From Mucilaginibacter mallensis (lineage in GTDB: Bacteria > Bacteroidota > Bacteroidia > Sphingobacteriales > Sphingobacteriaceae): 64,000 bases of DNA. The notes beneath the pieces are model-generated. The model saw only the letters and a program-made list of their open reading frames with translations. It was not told the origin of the DNA and did not search any database. The DNA lies in the NCBI RefSeq assembly GCF_900105165.1, contig NZ_LT629740.1, forward strand, positions 3,100,001 to 3,164,000, read 5' to 3'. Within the stretch, counting starts at the first letter, position 1. Each line of letters starts with the position of its first letter. The position numbers and the translations under genes are program-made. Below are positions 17,867-28,100 of the stretch, piece after piece.

Positions 17867-20299
17867 TTATTGAACAGTTAATAGAACCGTTGCCGGTTTA
17901 AGATTTTTCGAGCTGATGTTTACCTGTATTTTACCGGGCTTACTCGTAGTTTGTATATATGCAAGAAGCCGCCCATGCAGGGCATTCCTTTTATCAGCCT
18001 GATAACTTTCATGACTGCTAAGACTACCGCTTTCCAACCCCAATAAACGGGCCGGACCTGTTAGTTGAATGCTGATCTCATCGGTGGCACTGTAAACTGG
18101 GTTGCCCTTATCATCAGTTACCTGTATCTCAACCTGGCTTAATCCTTTTGTATTAGCTTTGAACAACGTTTTACTGGTTACGGTGCTAATTTTTGCTGCA
18201 TCACCAGCGGTTTTAATGGAATAGCTGCTTACCTTAACACCATTATTATAACCCTTAACCAACAATTCACCGGGTTGATAATCTACATCCCATTGCGGAA
18301 TCTGACCTTTTGCTTCCGCTCTTGATTTTTTGCCTAATGATTGCCCATTTAAAAAGAGCTCGGCCTGCTGGCAATTCGTGTAACATTCAACTTGTATTTT
18401 ATTGCCCGGCTGCCAGTTCCATGCCGGGTTCATTTCCCAGCGATCGCGGCGGTTGCTATCGGCAGGCGTAATTTCTCTGCCGATAAGATATACCATTGGC
18501 TTATCGGCCCACAGGCTTTGTCTGTAATAATATCCCGGCTTTTTAAACCCTGCCAGATCAAGCAAACCTGCGCCACTGCTTCTTTGCGGCCATTTGCCGG
18601 CCTCGCCCATGTAATCTATACCAGTCCACAGAAATTGTGCTGAGATGTAGGCATTGGTATCAACCGCATCCCATGCCTGTTTTCTCATGCTATTCTCACT
18701 GCCATAAATCACCCGCTCCGGATATTTCTTATGATCTTCGGGATAGCGGTATTCCTGGTAATTATAACCCACTATATCCAACACTTCGGGGTAACCCACT
18801 TCGTTCGACATTACTACTCCTGCCAACGCCGCGGTAACCGGGCGTGACTGATCGATCAACTTAACTACCTTAGCCAATTGCTTTGCAATAACCGTAAGTC
18901 CGCTTGCGGGCGGGTGATCAGGCAAATAACCCTTGCCATATATCTGTGGATTTATGCCGGTGTTTAATACTTTATCGCTATAAGGGTCATTAGGGTAATC
19001 AATTTCATTACCGATGCTCCACATAATAATGGATGGATGATTCCTGTCCCGCAGGATCATATCGCCAAGATCACGGTCGGCCCATTCTTTAAAATATTCA
19101 TGATAACCATCTTTTGATGGTGTACCTACGTTCCAGCCCTTAACCCATTTATTTTTACCAATCGCCCATTCATCAAAAGCTTCATCCATTACTAAAAAGC
19201 CCATTTCATCGGCTAATTTATATAGATAATCAGCATGAGGGTTATGGCTCAGGCGCAGCGCGTTTATACCTGCTTCTTTTAGGGTTTTAAGTCGGCGCAC
19301 CCAAACTTCCTCGGGCACGGCAACTCCCAAAGCACCGGCATCGTCATGGATACATACGCCTTTTATCTTGGTGCTTTTGCCATTTAAAAAGAAGCCTTTA
19401 TCCTTATCAAAACGGATGCTGCGGATACCTGCCTGCTGGTTTATCTGGTCAATTAGTTTACCATTTTGCAATACCTGTACCTGCAACTGATATAGGTACG
19501 GGTGCTCGATACTCCATAATTGTGGTGAAGTAACCTGACTATTGAGGTCAACTTCATTCTCTCCTTTTTTTGCGACAAGTGGCTTTTGAATTGATGCAAC
19601 AGCCTTACCTAATGCATCAAGTAAATTAACTTTAAGATTAACACCCGCAGTTGACGGTTTACTATTAGTAACCGTTACTTTAACTTTTATTGTAGACTTG
19701 CTTGCTGACACCTCAGGAGTTGTAAAAGCTACATCCCACAAACCAACATGCACGGGGTTTTTAACAATGAGATATACATTACGATAGATACCTGATCCGG
19801 TGTACCACCTTGAATCGGCAAATTCACTGTGATCTACTTTTACAGTAATTGTATTGGGGTCTTTGTAATTCAGGTACGGTGATATTTCATACTGAAATGG
19901 GATGAACCCGTTCGGCCTTTTACCTAAGAGATGCCCGTTTATCCATACTTCGCTGTTCTTGTATACACCATCAAAATAAATGTACACTTGCTTAGCAGCC
20001 CAGCTTTTATTGGCCGTGAAAGTTTTCTTATACCACCCGATGCCACCGGGCAAATAGCCCGTAGCGCTGGCCCACTCCTCACTAAAGGGCTCTTCAATAC
20101 TCCAATCGTGCGGTAATTGTACAGATTTCCACGAAAGATCCGTAGTGCCTCCTGTACTGCCACCGGTAAGATCACCTTTGTGAAACAGCCAGGCATCATT
20201 AAATAAAACGGGCGCACCAACATTGGTTTGCGCTCTTAATGCCTGGGGTAACAGCAAAATGATAAACAGATAAAAGATACAGGATTTATTTTTTTTCAT
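17867..20299 (-). CDS. GH2 beta-galactosidase-type glycosidase, exported
   Basis: 810 residues. It has a signal peptide (cleavage after LRAQ near residue 24), an N-terminal sugar-binding domain (WYKKTFTANKSW near 90) and an immunoglobulin-like domain. The TIM barrel has acid/base Glu432 in MWSIGNEIDYP and the probable nucleophile Glu535 in YGSENSM. The C-terminal part (AELFLNGQSLGKKSRAEA near residue 645) matches the DUF4982 domain found in many Bacteroidota GH2 galactosidases, and a last Ig-like domain follows. The family includes beta-galactosidases, beta-glucuronidases and beta-mannosidases. The operon context (GH35, GH30, GH5) favours a galactose-containing substrate. It is 12 bp downstream of the GH30 gene and 32 bp upstream of GH35, so clearly co-transcribed. 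Confidence 0.92.
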   Translation of the reverse strand: MKKNKSCIFYLFIILLLPQALRAQTNVGAPVLFNDAWLFHKGDLTGGSTGGTTDLSWKSVQLPHDWSIEEPFSEEWASATGYLPGGIGWYKKTFTANKSWAAKQVYIYFDGVYKNSEVWINGHLLGKRPNGFIPFQYEISPYLNYKDPNTITVKVDHSEFADSRWYTGSGIYRNVYLIVKNPVHVGLWDVAFTTPEVSASKSTIKVKVTVTNSKPSTAGVNLKVNLLDALGKAVASIQKPLVAKKGENEVDLNSQVTSPQLWSIEHPYLYQLQVQVLQNGKLIDQINQQAGIRSIRFDKDKGFFLNGKSTKIKGVCIHDDAGALGVAVPEEVWVRRLKTLKEAGINALRLSHNPHADYLYKLADEMGFLVMDEAFDEWAIGKNKWVKGWNVGTPSKDGYHEYFKEWADRDLGDMILRDRNHPSIIMWSIGNEIDYPNDPYSDKVLNTGINPQIYGKGYLPDHPPASGLTVIAKQLAKVVKLIDQSRPVTAALAGVVMSNEVGYPEVLDIVGYNYQEYRYPEDHKKYPERVIYGSENSMRKQAWDAVDTNAYISAQFLWTGIDYMGEAGKWPQRSSGAGLLDLAGFKKPGYYYRQSLWADKPMVYLIGREITPADSNRRDRWEMNPAWNWQPGNKIQVECYTNCQQAELFLNGQSLGKKSRAEAKGQIPQWDVDYQPGELLVKGYNNGVKVSSYSIKTAGDAAKISTVTSKTLFKANTKGLSQVEIQVTDDKGNPVYSATDEISIQLTGPARLLGLESGSLSSHESYQADKRNALHGRLLAYIQTTSKPGKIQVNISSKNLKPATVLLTVQ

Positions 20300-20311
20300 T
20301 GGATGTATATG

Positions 20312-21856
20312 CTATTGAATAGTTCCGGTTATTGTGGTGATTGATTTACTTTGGATTGATATTTTGTTTCCTGCACCAACCATGGTTTGCGAATGCAGAT
20401 CTGTCGATGCAGATGTGATATATGCCCTCGTATCTGATATTTTATTGCTGCCGGCATTTAAGCTCACAGACACATCTTCAGCATTATTATTAATAATTAC
20501 GATGATAAGCTTCTTACCATCCTTAAAAGCAGATGTAAGCAATGGACTTTTCAATGAAGATTCACCTGCAACAGCCGCATCAATCCTTATAGCTCCAGGC
20601 CTGATGAATCTGCTGTAATTACCCATAGCCCAAAGCATTTTACTGGTATAGAAATTACCGTCGGTTTTATTCTGATCTACATAGATAAGGCCATCCTTAT
20701 AATCAACCGGAGAAATAGCTGTCCACCATTGCCAAGCTGAGGCATTAGCCGCGGTGAGATCGGTATGGATAACTCTTGCCAAGTACAAGGCCGCATCAAT
20801 ACCCAGATCGCGTTTATTACCGTCTATTTCGCCGGCATTATTGCCGAGGATACAATATTCTGATTCCCAGTAGGACAATCCCGGGACATCACTTACAGCC
20901 TGGGTCAACTGTTGCCGCAATTTTATGGCTGATGACATAGGTGATGTAGTAAAATAGCTATGCGCTATGATGGTTTTATCTACATTTTTCAGGTCGCCGA
21001 TATAATCGGGAGATCCCGTCTTAAAAAAATCATTGATCTGGTTTCCCTTGGCGGGTTTGTCGGCTGCAGAAAATAGGTATGTAATACTGCCTGCTTCGCC
21101 AACTAATATTTTTGATTGAACTTTATTTTGAGTGAATGATTTGTCAATTGAACGTACCAAACCGGCAATTTCCGAATTGGTATATGGGCAGCCTTCCTGG
21201 CCGCCATCGCTCCAATCCCATTGCGGTTCATTTACCGGGCTGATATAATTAAACTCGATCCCTGCTGCTTTTTTAACTCCCTTTACCACGGTTGACAGGT
21301 AATTTGCGAACGCGTCGTATTTATCGGCAGAAAGGTTTGCTTTCCCGCCAGTGGCATACGCTTTACCATTAATAGTAAAATTTACCGGCGGACTATTTAC
21401 AAAACCCAGGAACTGTTTAACTCCCCGCGTTTTGGCGGCTTTTAAAAACCATACCTGCCCGGCCTGGTTTCCCCAGTTATAAGTTCCATCAGCATTTAAA
21501 AATGATGCAGATCTGCGCCATTCGTTTTTAATACCGCTATTATCTGCCTGTTGCGTGCTGCCTGCGCCTATATTAAACCGCCATAAGGATAAGGCAATAC
21601 CTTTAGGTGAACCATCAGCGAGTGTATCCTTACTAAAAAGCAGGTCGGCTATTTTATTCATTTTTTCTTTTGGCCAATTGCCAATAAACTGGCACGACCA
21701 TGCATCCGATGCGCCAAAATTATCCATATGCTGATAAGTTTTGTTCAGATCGACATTTACAGTAACTACACTATCCTGGCCTTTTGCAAAACTGCAGCAC
21801 AGCATTAACGGTGCAATTACCGGTATAAGTTTTTTTATAAAATTAGTTATCATCAT
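20312..21856 (-). CDS. GH30 family glycosidase, possibly endo-beta-1,6-galactanase
   Basis: 514 residues from the ATG at 21856. A GTG 21 bp further upstream is open but lies inside a hairpin (21870-21896) and spoils the signal peptide, so I rejected it. A signal peptide ends after AKGQ near residue 27. The motif MDNFGASDAWSCQFIGNW near residue 45 and the catalytic acid/base Glu210 in SPVNEPQWDW are typical of GH30. The nucleophile is Glu331 or Glu333 in SYWESEYC. The C-terminal beta domain contains KLIIVIINNNAEDVSVSLN. GH30 subfamily 5 contains endo-beta-1,6-galactanases with a similar start; together with GH35 and GH2 neighbours this is the favoured guess. Beta-glucanase or fucosidase activities also occur in the family. 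It lies 53 bp after the GH5 gene. Confidence 0.85.
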   Translation of the reverse strand: MMITNFIKKLIPVIAPLMLCCSFAKGQDSVVTVNVDLNKTYQHMDNFGASDAWSCQFIGNWPKEKMNKIADLLFSKDTLADGSPKGIALSLWRFNIGAGSTQQADNSGIKNEWRRSASFLNADGTYNWGNQAGQVWFLKAAKTRGVKQFLGFVNSPPVNFTINGKAYATGGKANLSADKYDAFANYLSTVVKGVKKAAGIEFNYISPVNEPQWDWSDGGQEGCPYTNSEIAGLVRSIDKSFTQNKVQSKILVGEAGSITYLFSAADKPAKGNQINDFFKTGSPDYIGDLKNVDKTIIAHSYFTTSPMSSAIKLRQQLTQAVSDVPGLSYWESEYCILGNNAGEIDGNKRDLGIDAALYLARVIHTDLTAANASAWQWWTAISPVDYKDGLIYVDQNKTDGNFYTSKMLWAMGNYSRFIRPGAIRIDAAVAGESSLKSPLLTSAFKDGKKLIIVIINNNAEDVSVSLNAGSNKISDTRAYITSASTDLHSQTMVGAGNKISIQSKSITTITGTIQ

Positions 21857-21869
21857 GTGTAAAAAGCGT

Positions 21870-21896
21870 GGTATCACAGCATAAAACTGTGATACC
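21870..21896 (-). terminator. Intercistronic hairpin between GH5 and GH30 genes
   Basis: Perfect 10-bp stem GGTATCACAG/CTGTGATACC (21870-21879 and 21887-21896) with a seven-base loop. On the minus strand it is followed by GCTTTTTAC, so it resembles a leaky intrinsic terminator just before the GH30 start. Confidence 0.6.
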
Positions 21897-21909
21897 CGCC
21901 TGTTTTATT

Positions 21910-23394
21910 TTATTGTTGTACAATTTGCCATTGCTGGTTTGTGCCACTATTCGATGGCCATTGAATAATGCCTGCACCGTTTACGGTTGATGCGCCATTT
22001 ACATCCAGCACATCGCCGCTGTTGCGGTTTGTAACTTTATATATGTCGGTTGACACAGCCGTAAGCTGCCATTGCTGGTTATTTGCTCCCGACCATGGAT
22101 ATTGAATAACGTTTGCACCGCTGGCTGTTGAAGCACCACTAACATCAAGTGCATATCCACTGTTTCTGTTAGTGATCTCATAATAACTGCCATCGGTTGT
22201 AATTACCCATTGCTGGTTGTTTCCGCCATTTTGCGGCCATTGAATAATGGCTGCGCCACTGGCTGTAGAAGCACCGTTCACATCGAGTGCCTGGCCACTG
22301 TTAATATTCAGAAAACGGTAGTAAGCGCCGGTATAAAACACATCGGTGCCACCTGTACCCACACCCCAGGCATATTTTAACCTGCTTAAGCCCGATGCAT
22401 TGGTATTAGAAAGCGTTGTGCCACTCAATGATTGCATGGCATAGCTATCACCATTACGAATGCCCGGCCAGTATACAGCACCCATACCCAACGTGCGCAC
22501 TTCATTAGTCATACCTTGTATGTAAGCGTTATCCTGGCTACCGCCGATAGCACCAGTATAATTTATGCCACTGTTCATGGTATCGCCAAACTCCGTCAAC
22601 ACTGCACGGTTACCATAACTGCCTACATTACCTTTAAGCCTGCTTTCCCATTGAGCTGCTGTAGTAAGGCCGCCACTGCTAAAAAAGGTATAATCATGTA
22701 TAGATAGCAGGCAATTAGTAAAGCGGCTATCTGCTCCTACGCCTGTAATATCCTGTGCATATGATGTACCATCAATAAGTATATGGCCTTGCGGTACGGT
22801 TGGATAATTGCTTAGCCATTGCGCGCAAATGGTAGTCCATGCTGATAAGGTATAGCCATGTGGCTCGTTAAATATCTCAAAGTACACATGTGAGTTGGTG
22901 CCGTATTTATTTACTACGGTTTGCCACATCGACCAGAATTGGGTGGTGTTATCAATCAGCCCGTCTTCTGATGACGATCCCTCCCAATAACCTACTATAA
23001 CATTCATTCCTTTGCTCACTGCTTCGTCAATAACACCGGTATAGGAATTCCACCAGGCTGTTGATACAGTGGAATAATTAAGCGGAATACGGATAGTATT
23101 AGCCCCCGTATTGGTTTGCAGGCTTGTAAGTATAGTAGAAGCTTTAGAGGTTACTGTAGCATAACTATCAGCTGATGTTAAACCACTTAACACTAATATA
23201 GTGTCGCTAAAGTTATCACCATCACAAGCCCAGTTAACTCCTTGCAACGCCTGGCCCGCGGTTAAGCTTAGCGTTTTTCCCACTTTTGCCGACTGGCCTG
23301 TACTGGCAACAGGAGCAACTTTGGCAACTTCGTCCTTTTTACAACCGGCCAATAATAGCCCGGCGCATACAATCAAATAAATAACTCTTCTCAT
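21910..23394 (-). CDS. GH5 glycosidase lipoprotein with C-terminal ricin-type lectin domain
   Basis: 494 residues. A lipobox at Cys18 (LLLAGCKK) predicts a lipoprotein. The GH5-like TIM barrel covers about residues 50-345. It contains TIRIPLNYST near 97, the acid/base Glu177 in EIFNEPHG, and the probable nucleophile Glu268 in VLTEFGD. Residues about 358-494 are three tandem ricin B-type (CBM13-like) repeats, each with GQALDVNG-like and NNQQWQ motifs, which in this fold bind galactose and related sugars. GH5 covers cellulases, mannanases, beta-1,6-galactanases and others, so the linkage is not decided. Lectin and neighbours suggest an endo-enzyme on galactan held at the cell surface. The gene lies 98 bp after susD, with a hairpin in between. 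Confidence 0.88.
   Translation of the reverse strand: MRRVIYLIVCAGLLLAGCKKDEVAKVAPVASTGQSAKVGKTLSLTAGQALQGVNWACDGDNFSDTILVLSGLTSADSYATVTSKASTILTSLQTNTGANTIRIPLNYSTVSTAWWNSYTGVIDEAVSKGMNVIVGYWEGSSSEDGLIDNTTQFWSMWQTVVNKYGTNSHVYFEIFNEPHGYTLSAWTTICAQWLSNYPTVPQGHILIDGTSYAQDITGVGADSRFTNCLLSIHDYTFFSSGGLTTAAQWESRLKGNVGSYGNRAVLTEFGDTMNSGINYTGAIGGSQDNAYIQGMTNEVRTLGMGAVYWPGIRNGDSYAMQSLSGTTLSNTNASGLSRLKYAWGVGTGGTDVFYTGAYYRFLNINSGQALDVNGASTASGAAIIQWPQNGGNNQQWVITTDGSYYEITNRNSGYALDVSGASTASGANVIQYPWSGANNQQWQLTAVSTDIYKVTNRNSGDVLDVNGASTVNGAGIIQWPSNSGTNQQWQIVQQ
21918..22330 (-). repeat. Three tandem ricin-lectin coding repeats
   Basis: The 3' part of the GH5 gene contains three copies of a unit of about 141 bp, recognisable by CCATTGCTGG near 21929, 22070 and 22208 on the plus strand. 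They encode the QXW-type ricin repeats. The nucleotide similarity is still clear, suggesting fairly recent duplication or conversion between units. Confidence 0.75.
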
Positions 23395-23443
23395 AATATC
23401 AAGTTTTAGGTTTTAAAATTTGTTTTAGACATGAGTATAGAAG

Positions 23444-23465
23444 GGAAGCCCGATGATGGGCTTCC
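23444..23465 (-). terminator. Intercistronic hairpin between susD and the GH5 gene
   Basis: Eight-base perfect stem GGAAGCCC/GGGCTTCC (23444-23451 and 23458-23465) with loop GATGAT, 28 bp after the susD stop on the minus strand. There is no strong T-run, so it may lower read-through into the enzyme genes or protect the susCD message. Confidence 0.6.
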
Positions 23466-23492
23466 TTTATTTGTACAAGATTTGTGAATGGC

Positions 23493-25178
23493 TTAATAGC
23501 CTGGGTTTTGTTGCAATTGACCACCGGATGCCTGTATTTCAGTTAATGGTATAGGCAGCCAATAATGTTGCGGCAGGAAAGAACGGTTAGCAAGCGATAT
23601 TTTCCGTGCATAGGTATAACCTGATGGGTTTGCAGCGTTAACTGTAACACTCACACCATATGCCGGTACGTTTTCTGTTTGCATAGCAATTTTCCATCTG
23701 CGCACATCATAAAAACGGTGCTCTTCAAACGCAAGTTCGATTCGTCTTTCATGCTGAATAGCTGTACGCATATCAGTTTGTGACAACCCGCCTGGCAAAG
23801 GAGGCATATTTACTGATGCCCTCGCCCTGATGCTATTGATGGCAGCATAAACAGTCGCGTCTGGGCCTGATGCCTCATTCTGCGCCTCCGCATAGTTGAG
23901 CAATATTTCGGCGTACCTCATGTAGATCCATGGTTGTCCGCCTGCTACACTCCATGGGTTATCAATAGGATAGGCATCATTCATAAATTTCCTTAAGTAA
24001 TAACCGGTTTGGCTGGCATTCCAGTTTGATGGCCCTTGATTACTGTCTTTTCCACCCGGTAAATAAACATCCACAGTGCTACCCCTGTAAGGTGCTTTAT
24101 TGTATAGAATAGTAGCATAAAAACGAGGATCACGTTTTACATAAGGGTTTTGCGGATCATAGCCAGATGTTGGATCGGTTATGGATTTACCATTATCCAT
24201 ATCATAATCATCTACCAGGTTCTGGAATGGTGTATTACCAGCCCAACCATCATAGCCATTTGGCCCGTTTGATATTTCCATACAAACATGCCTTGCCGTA
24301 TTTACTACAAATAAACGTTCGAAAATGATCTCGTTATCATTAGGCGATAAAAATAATTGCTGGTAACCATTCTGAGATAAACTGTATTTCCCCAGATCCA
24401 TAACCGCCTTAGCTGCTGCTGCTGCATCTTGCCAGGTACCTGCACTATATAAAGGGCTGGCTGCGTATAACAGCAACCTTGATTTCAACGCCATTGCAGC
24501 ACCTTTAGTAGCTCTGCCCAATGCCCATGTAGAACTATTATTTAAAGGTAATTTTGCTGCGGCATCATCAAGCTGTGCTGTTGCATAGGCAATGGATTCC
24601 TGTATAGTTGCACGTTTAAAAAGCGCAGGATTTTGCAGATTATCAGTTAGCTGACTAACCTGGTCGCCTATCAACACTATACCGCCATAGTTACGGATCA
24701 AATCCTGATACCTGTAGGCACGTATAAATTCAAGCTCACCGATCAGTCTGTTCTTATGGCCTGTGCTTAAGGGCAGGCCGTTAATAAGGCTTAACGCATA
24801 ATTACAATCACGTATACCTGCATAGCTACGGGCATATAGTGTACCTAAAAAGCCTGTATTGTTTGCAGCCATTTGTCCCTGCTCAATCAACCATGAACCA
24901 TTATCGGTATTATACATTGATTCATCTGTAACCGAACTGGCCATAGCATATTCAAAGCCACGTCCAAATCCCGGAGGCGATCCTTCGCCCTCATTAACGC
25001 CTACTTGTTCGCCTAAATACCTGTTTATTACATAGGCTTCAAATAATGATGTATCAGATGTTATGGATGTGCCTGTTAAACGATCTGTTGGATTAAGATC
25101 GAGAAAATTCTTTTTACATGCTGAGAACAATAGCCCTGAAAGGACTAATAAGCATGATATTCTTTTTAGCGGTTTCAT
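23493..25178 (-). CDS. SusD/RagB family nutrient-binding outer-membrane lipoprotein
   Basis: 561 residues from the ATG at 25178. The longer frame starting at 25202 overlaps susC by 14 bp and puts eight extra polar residues in front of the signal peptide, so the shorter start is chosen. The lipobox is LLFSACKK, with Cys about residue 21. Helical-repeat and RagB features are visible: LIGELEFIRAYRYQDLIRNY near 155, YMRYAEILLNYAEAQNEASG near 420, and HERRIELAFEEHRFYDVRRW near 475. The end LQQNPGY is typical. It starts 10 bp after susC and is the glycan-binding partner of that transporter in the galactan PUL. A hairpin 28 bp downstream separates it from the enzyme genes. Confidence 0.95.
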   Translation of the reverse strand: MKPLKRISCLLVLSGLLFSACKKNFLDLNPTDRLTGTSITSDTSLFEAYVINRYLGEQVGVNEGEGSPPGFGRGFEYAMASSVTDESMYNTDNGSWLIEQGQMAANNTGFLGTLYARSYAGIRDCNYALSLINGLPLSTGHKNRLIGELEFIRAYRYQDLIRNYGGIVLIGDQVSQLTDNLQNPALFKRATIQESIAYATAQLDDAAAKLPLNNSSTWALGRATKGAAMALKSRLLLYAASPLYSAGTWQDAAAAAKAVMDLGKYSLSQNGYQQLFLSPNDNEIIFERLFVVNTARHVCMEISNGPNGYDGWAGNTPFQNLVDDYDMDNGKSITDPTSGYDPQNPYVKRDPRFYATILYNKAPYRGSTVDVYLPGGKDSNQGPSNWNASQTGYYLRKFMNDAYPIDNPWSVAGGQPWIYMRYAEILLNYAEAQNEASGPDATVYAAINSIRARASVNMPPLPGGLSQTDMRTAIQHERRIELAFEEHRFYDVRRWKIAMQTENVPAYGVSVTVNAANPSGYTYARKISLANRSFLPQHYWLPIPLTEIQASGGQLQQNPGY

Positions 25179-25188
25179 TGTTTTGGTT

Positions 25189-28100
25189 TTATAATTTAAC
25201 ATTTACACCTACGTTAATAATTTTTTGTTCAGGGTAGAACTGACCACTGCCACTGGTGCCTTCAGGGTCATAATCTTTAACCTTAGTAAAGGTTAACAGA
25301 TTAAAGCCGCCTACAAATAGCCTTAATGACGCGATGTGAAGTTTGGAAATTACTGATTGAGGAAGTGTATAACCTAATTGTGTATTCTTAAGCCTTAAAA
25401 AAGCTGCGTTGTTCAACCAAAAAGTACTTGGGAACGAGCCGCCGCTTACTGCATCTGAAGCCCTGTCTGAAACGCGGGGATAAGTGCCGTTTGGATTTGT
25501 CGGACTCCATGCATTATTAGCCCATGAGCTGTAATAGTTACCGATTGTTCCTGATTCAGGCAATACATACTGACTAACTTCTGCTTGTCCTGAAAATAAG
25601 ATCGACAAATCAAAGCTCTTGTAAGCTGCATTTACAGTAAAGCCGTAAACAATTTGTGGTATGTTACCATATTTAGTCCTGGTCTGGTCGGCAGCCGTTA
25701 TTTTCCCGTCATGGTTATAATCCTCATATATTAAATCGCCAACCTGTGCTCCCGGTACGTGAGGTATACTGTTTAATTGTGCCTGTGACCTGAAAATACC
25801 GATCGCATTGTATAATAAATAGTTATTTAACGGGCCACCTATTTGTGATTGGTAGGGTAAAGTACCGGATGCTTCATCTATATAAACAATTTTGCTTTTT
25901 GCATAAGTAAAGTTGCCCGAAACGCCCCAACTAAATTTGCCCGGGTGATTATAGCCCAGCGTGCCTTCAAAGCCATTGCTGTTTACTTTATCTATATTTT
26001 CTGCAGGAACAATATCGCCATTATATGGGTTTACGATACCGGATGTGGCCGGAATAGACCCGTTTTTATAACCCAATATATTTGACCTTACCTGTCTAAA
26101 GTAAATAGCCTCCAATGTAAAGTTATTTAAGAAAGTTGCGTTGATACCTATGTCTGTTTTCTTAGCAGTTTCCCAGGTAATATTCGGATTAGCCAGCTTA
26201 GTTAAATTAATACCCGGCTGAACAGCAGCTCCCGAACCATTATCAGTTACAACATAGTTGCTAAAGGAAAAGTTATCAAAGTATTGGTAAGGCCCAACAA
26301 GATCATCACCTAATACACCATATGATGCCCTGATCTTCAGATCATTTATGAAACTGATAGTTTTGGAGAACCAATCTTCTTTTGAAATACGGTAACCCGC
26401 AGATACTGAAGGAAAATAACCCCACTGATGCCCGGGCGCGAATAAAGAAGAACCATCAGCACGAAACTGCCCTTCCAACAAATACTTTTCATCATAATTA
26501 TAAGCCAAACGGCTGATCACGCTCTTACGATTATAATCAAAGTTCCCGTTATTATCACTGCTGCTGCCACCATTTGTAGCATCAGATGCAGCGGTTCCAC
26601 CTTCCGATAGTTCTGGAGTGGTTGCTGTAGGGAAATCATTTTTCTGAGCCCAAAAGTAACTGTAAGTAGTTTTACTTTGCTCATAACCCACAAAAGCATT
26701 TACATCATGCTTGCCAAATTTTCTGGCATAGTTCAATTTTATATTTGAAGTTATTAAGGATTGGTTAAGCTGTGATTGAAAAAGAGAAGCCAAACCGTTT
26801 GGCCCGCCACCCTCAATGCTTGGTGTATAGATATTAGTTGTACTGTTATAACTATAAACAGTGTAAGGAACAGAAAAAACCTTGCTTGAAGTTCCTGATT
26901 TATCAGCGGAAAAGAAACCGTCTATTGATAGGCCTTCAACTCCGGGTATATCATAACTGGCCTTTAATATGCCATTAAATGTTAATGTAGGATTTTGATT
27001 GGTTCCTCCAATACTGGTTCCAACAAGTGCTGGGTTCACCTGGTCAATTCCCGTAGTAGGTAAACCATTAGGGTAAAAACCTGCCGAAGTTGGATATGAC
27101 CTGTAAATTCCGCGAAAAATACTAGCTGCGCTTGTGGTTGGATACTGGCGATCTTCCTCCCTGCCTGACAACGATAATCCGATTTTAAAGCCTTTAGCAA
27201 CATTAGCATCTAAATTAGATCTCACATTATATTGATGATAGTTAGTTGCACCATCTTTGTAAAGGCCGTCCTGGTAAACCGTACCTACTGATGTAAAATA
27301 TTTTACATCATCATTCCCACCAGATACTGTCAGGCTATTCTGATTTTGGAGGGCCACACTTTTTAAAGTTAATTTTTCCCAATCGGTATTTGGATAATTA
27401 ACCGGATCCGAACCATCTTTAAATTTTTGTATCTGTGCGGCGCTATATACCTGGTTCATACCATTGGTAGGTGAATCATAATAACTGATATCGTTAACTA
27501 TTTGCGCGTAAGTAGCAGCATCAGCCATTTTTGGCAAACGTGTAGGCGAGTCAAAGCCTTGATTAAAGCTGTAAGTAACTGTTGCCTTGCCTGTTTTACC
27601 ATGTTTTGTAGTGATCAGGATTACACCATTCGCAGCCCTGCTTCCATAAATAGCTGCAGTTCCGTCTTTTAATACAGATACGCTTTCAATATCATTCGGA
27701 TCCAATCGTTCCAAACCACCAATCTGTCCGGGAACGCCATCTACAACCACCAATACATTATTGCTGCCGGTAGTGGCAAGTCCCCTTATTAAAATGCTTG
27801 AACCATCATAACCAGGTTCGCCCGAAACGTTATTGGCTATAACGCCCGATACCCGACCGGCAAAAGAGTTGGAAAGATCCGGTTCAGGGCTCTTAACCAT
27901 ATCAGCACCTTTAATAACAGAGATGGATCCTGTTAAAGTCGCTTTTTTCTGTGTACCATAACCTACTACAACCACCTCATTCAGCGACTTTGAATCAACC
28001 TGCAGGCTTACCTTAATATTGGTTTGGCCCTTTAAGGCAACTTCCTGGCTTATATAACCCAGATAGCTAAATACCAGCATACCTGAAGAAGCATCGGGCA

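Noticed and set aside
21857..21877. GTG start for the GH30 gene
   Set aside because: It falls within the 21870-21896 hairpin and adds residues in front of an otherwise normal signal peptide.
21918..22330. Possible CRISPR-like array because of regular repeats
   Set aside because: The repeats are coding ricin-lectin units of about 141 bp without spacers; no cas genes are present.
25179..25202. Longer susD start overlapping susC
   Set aside because: It adds polar residues before the lipoprotein signal; the ATG at 25178 leaves a normal 10-bp gap.
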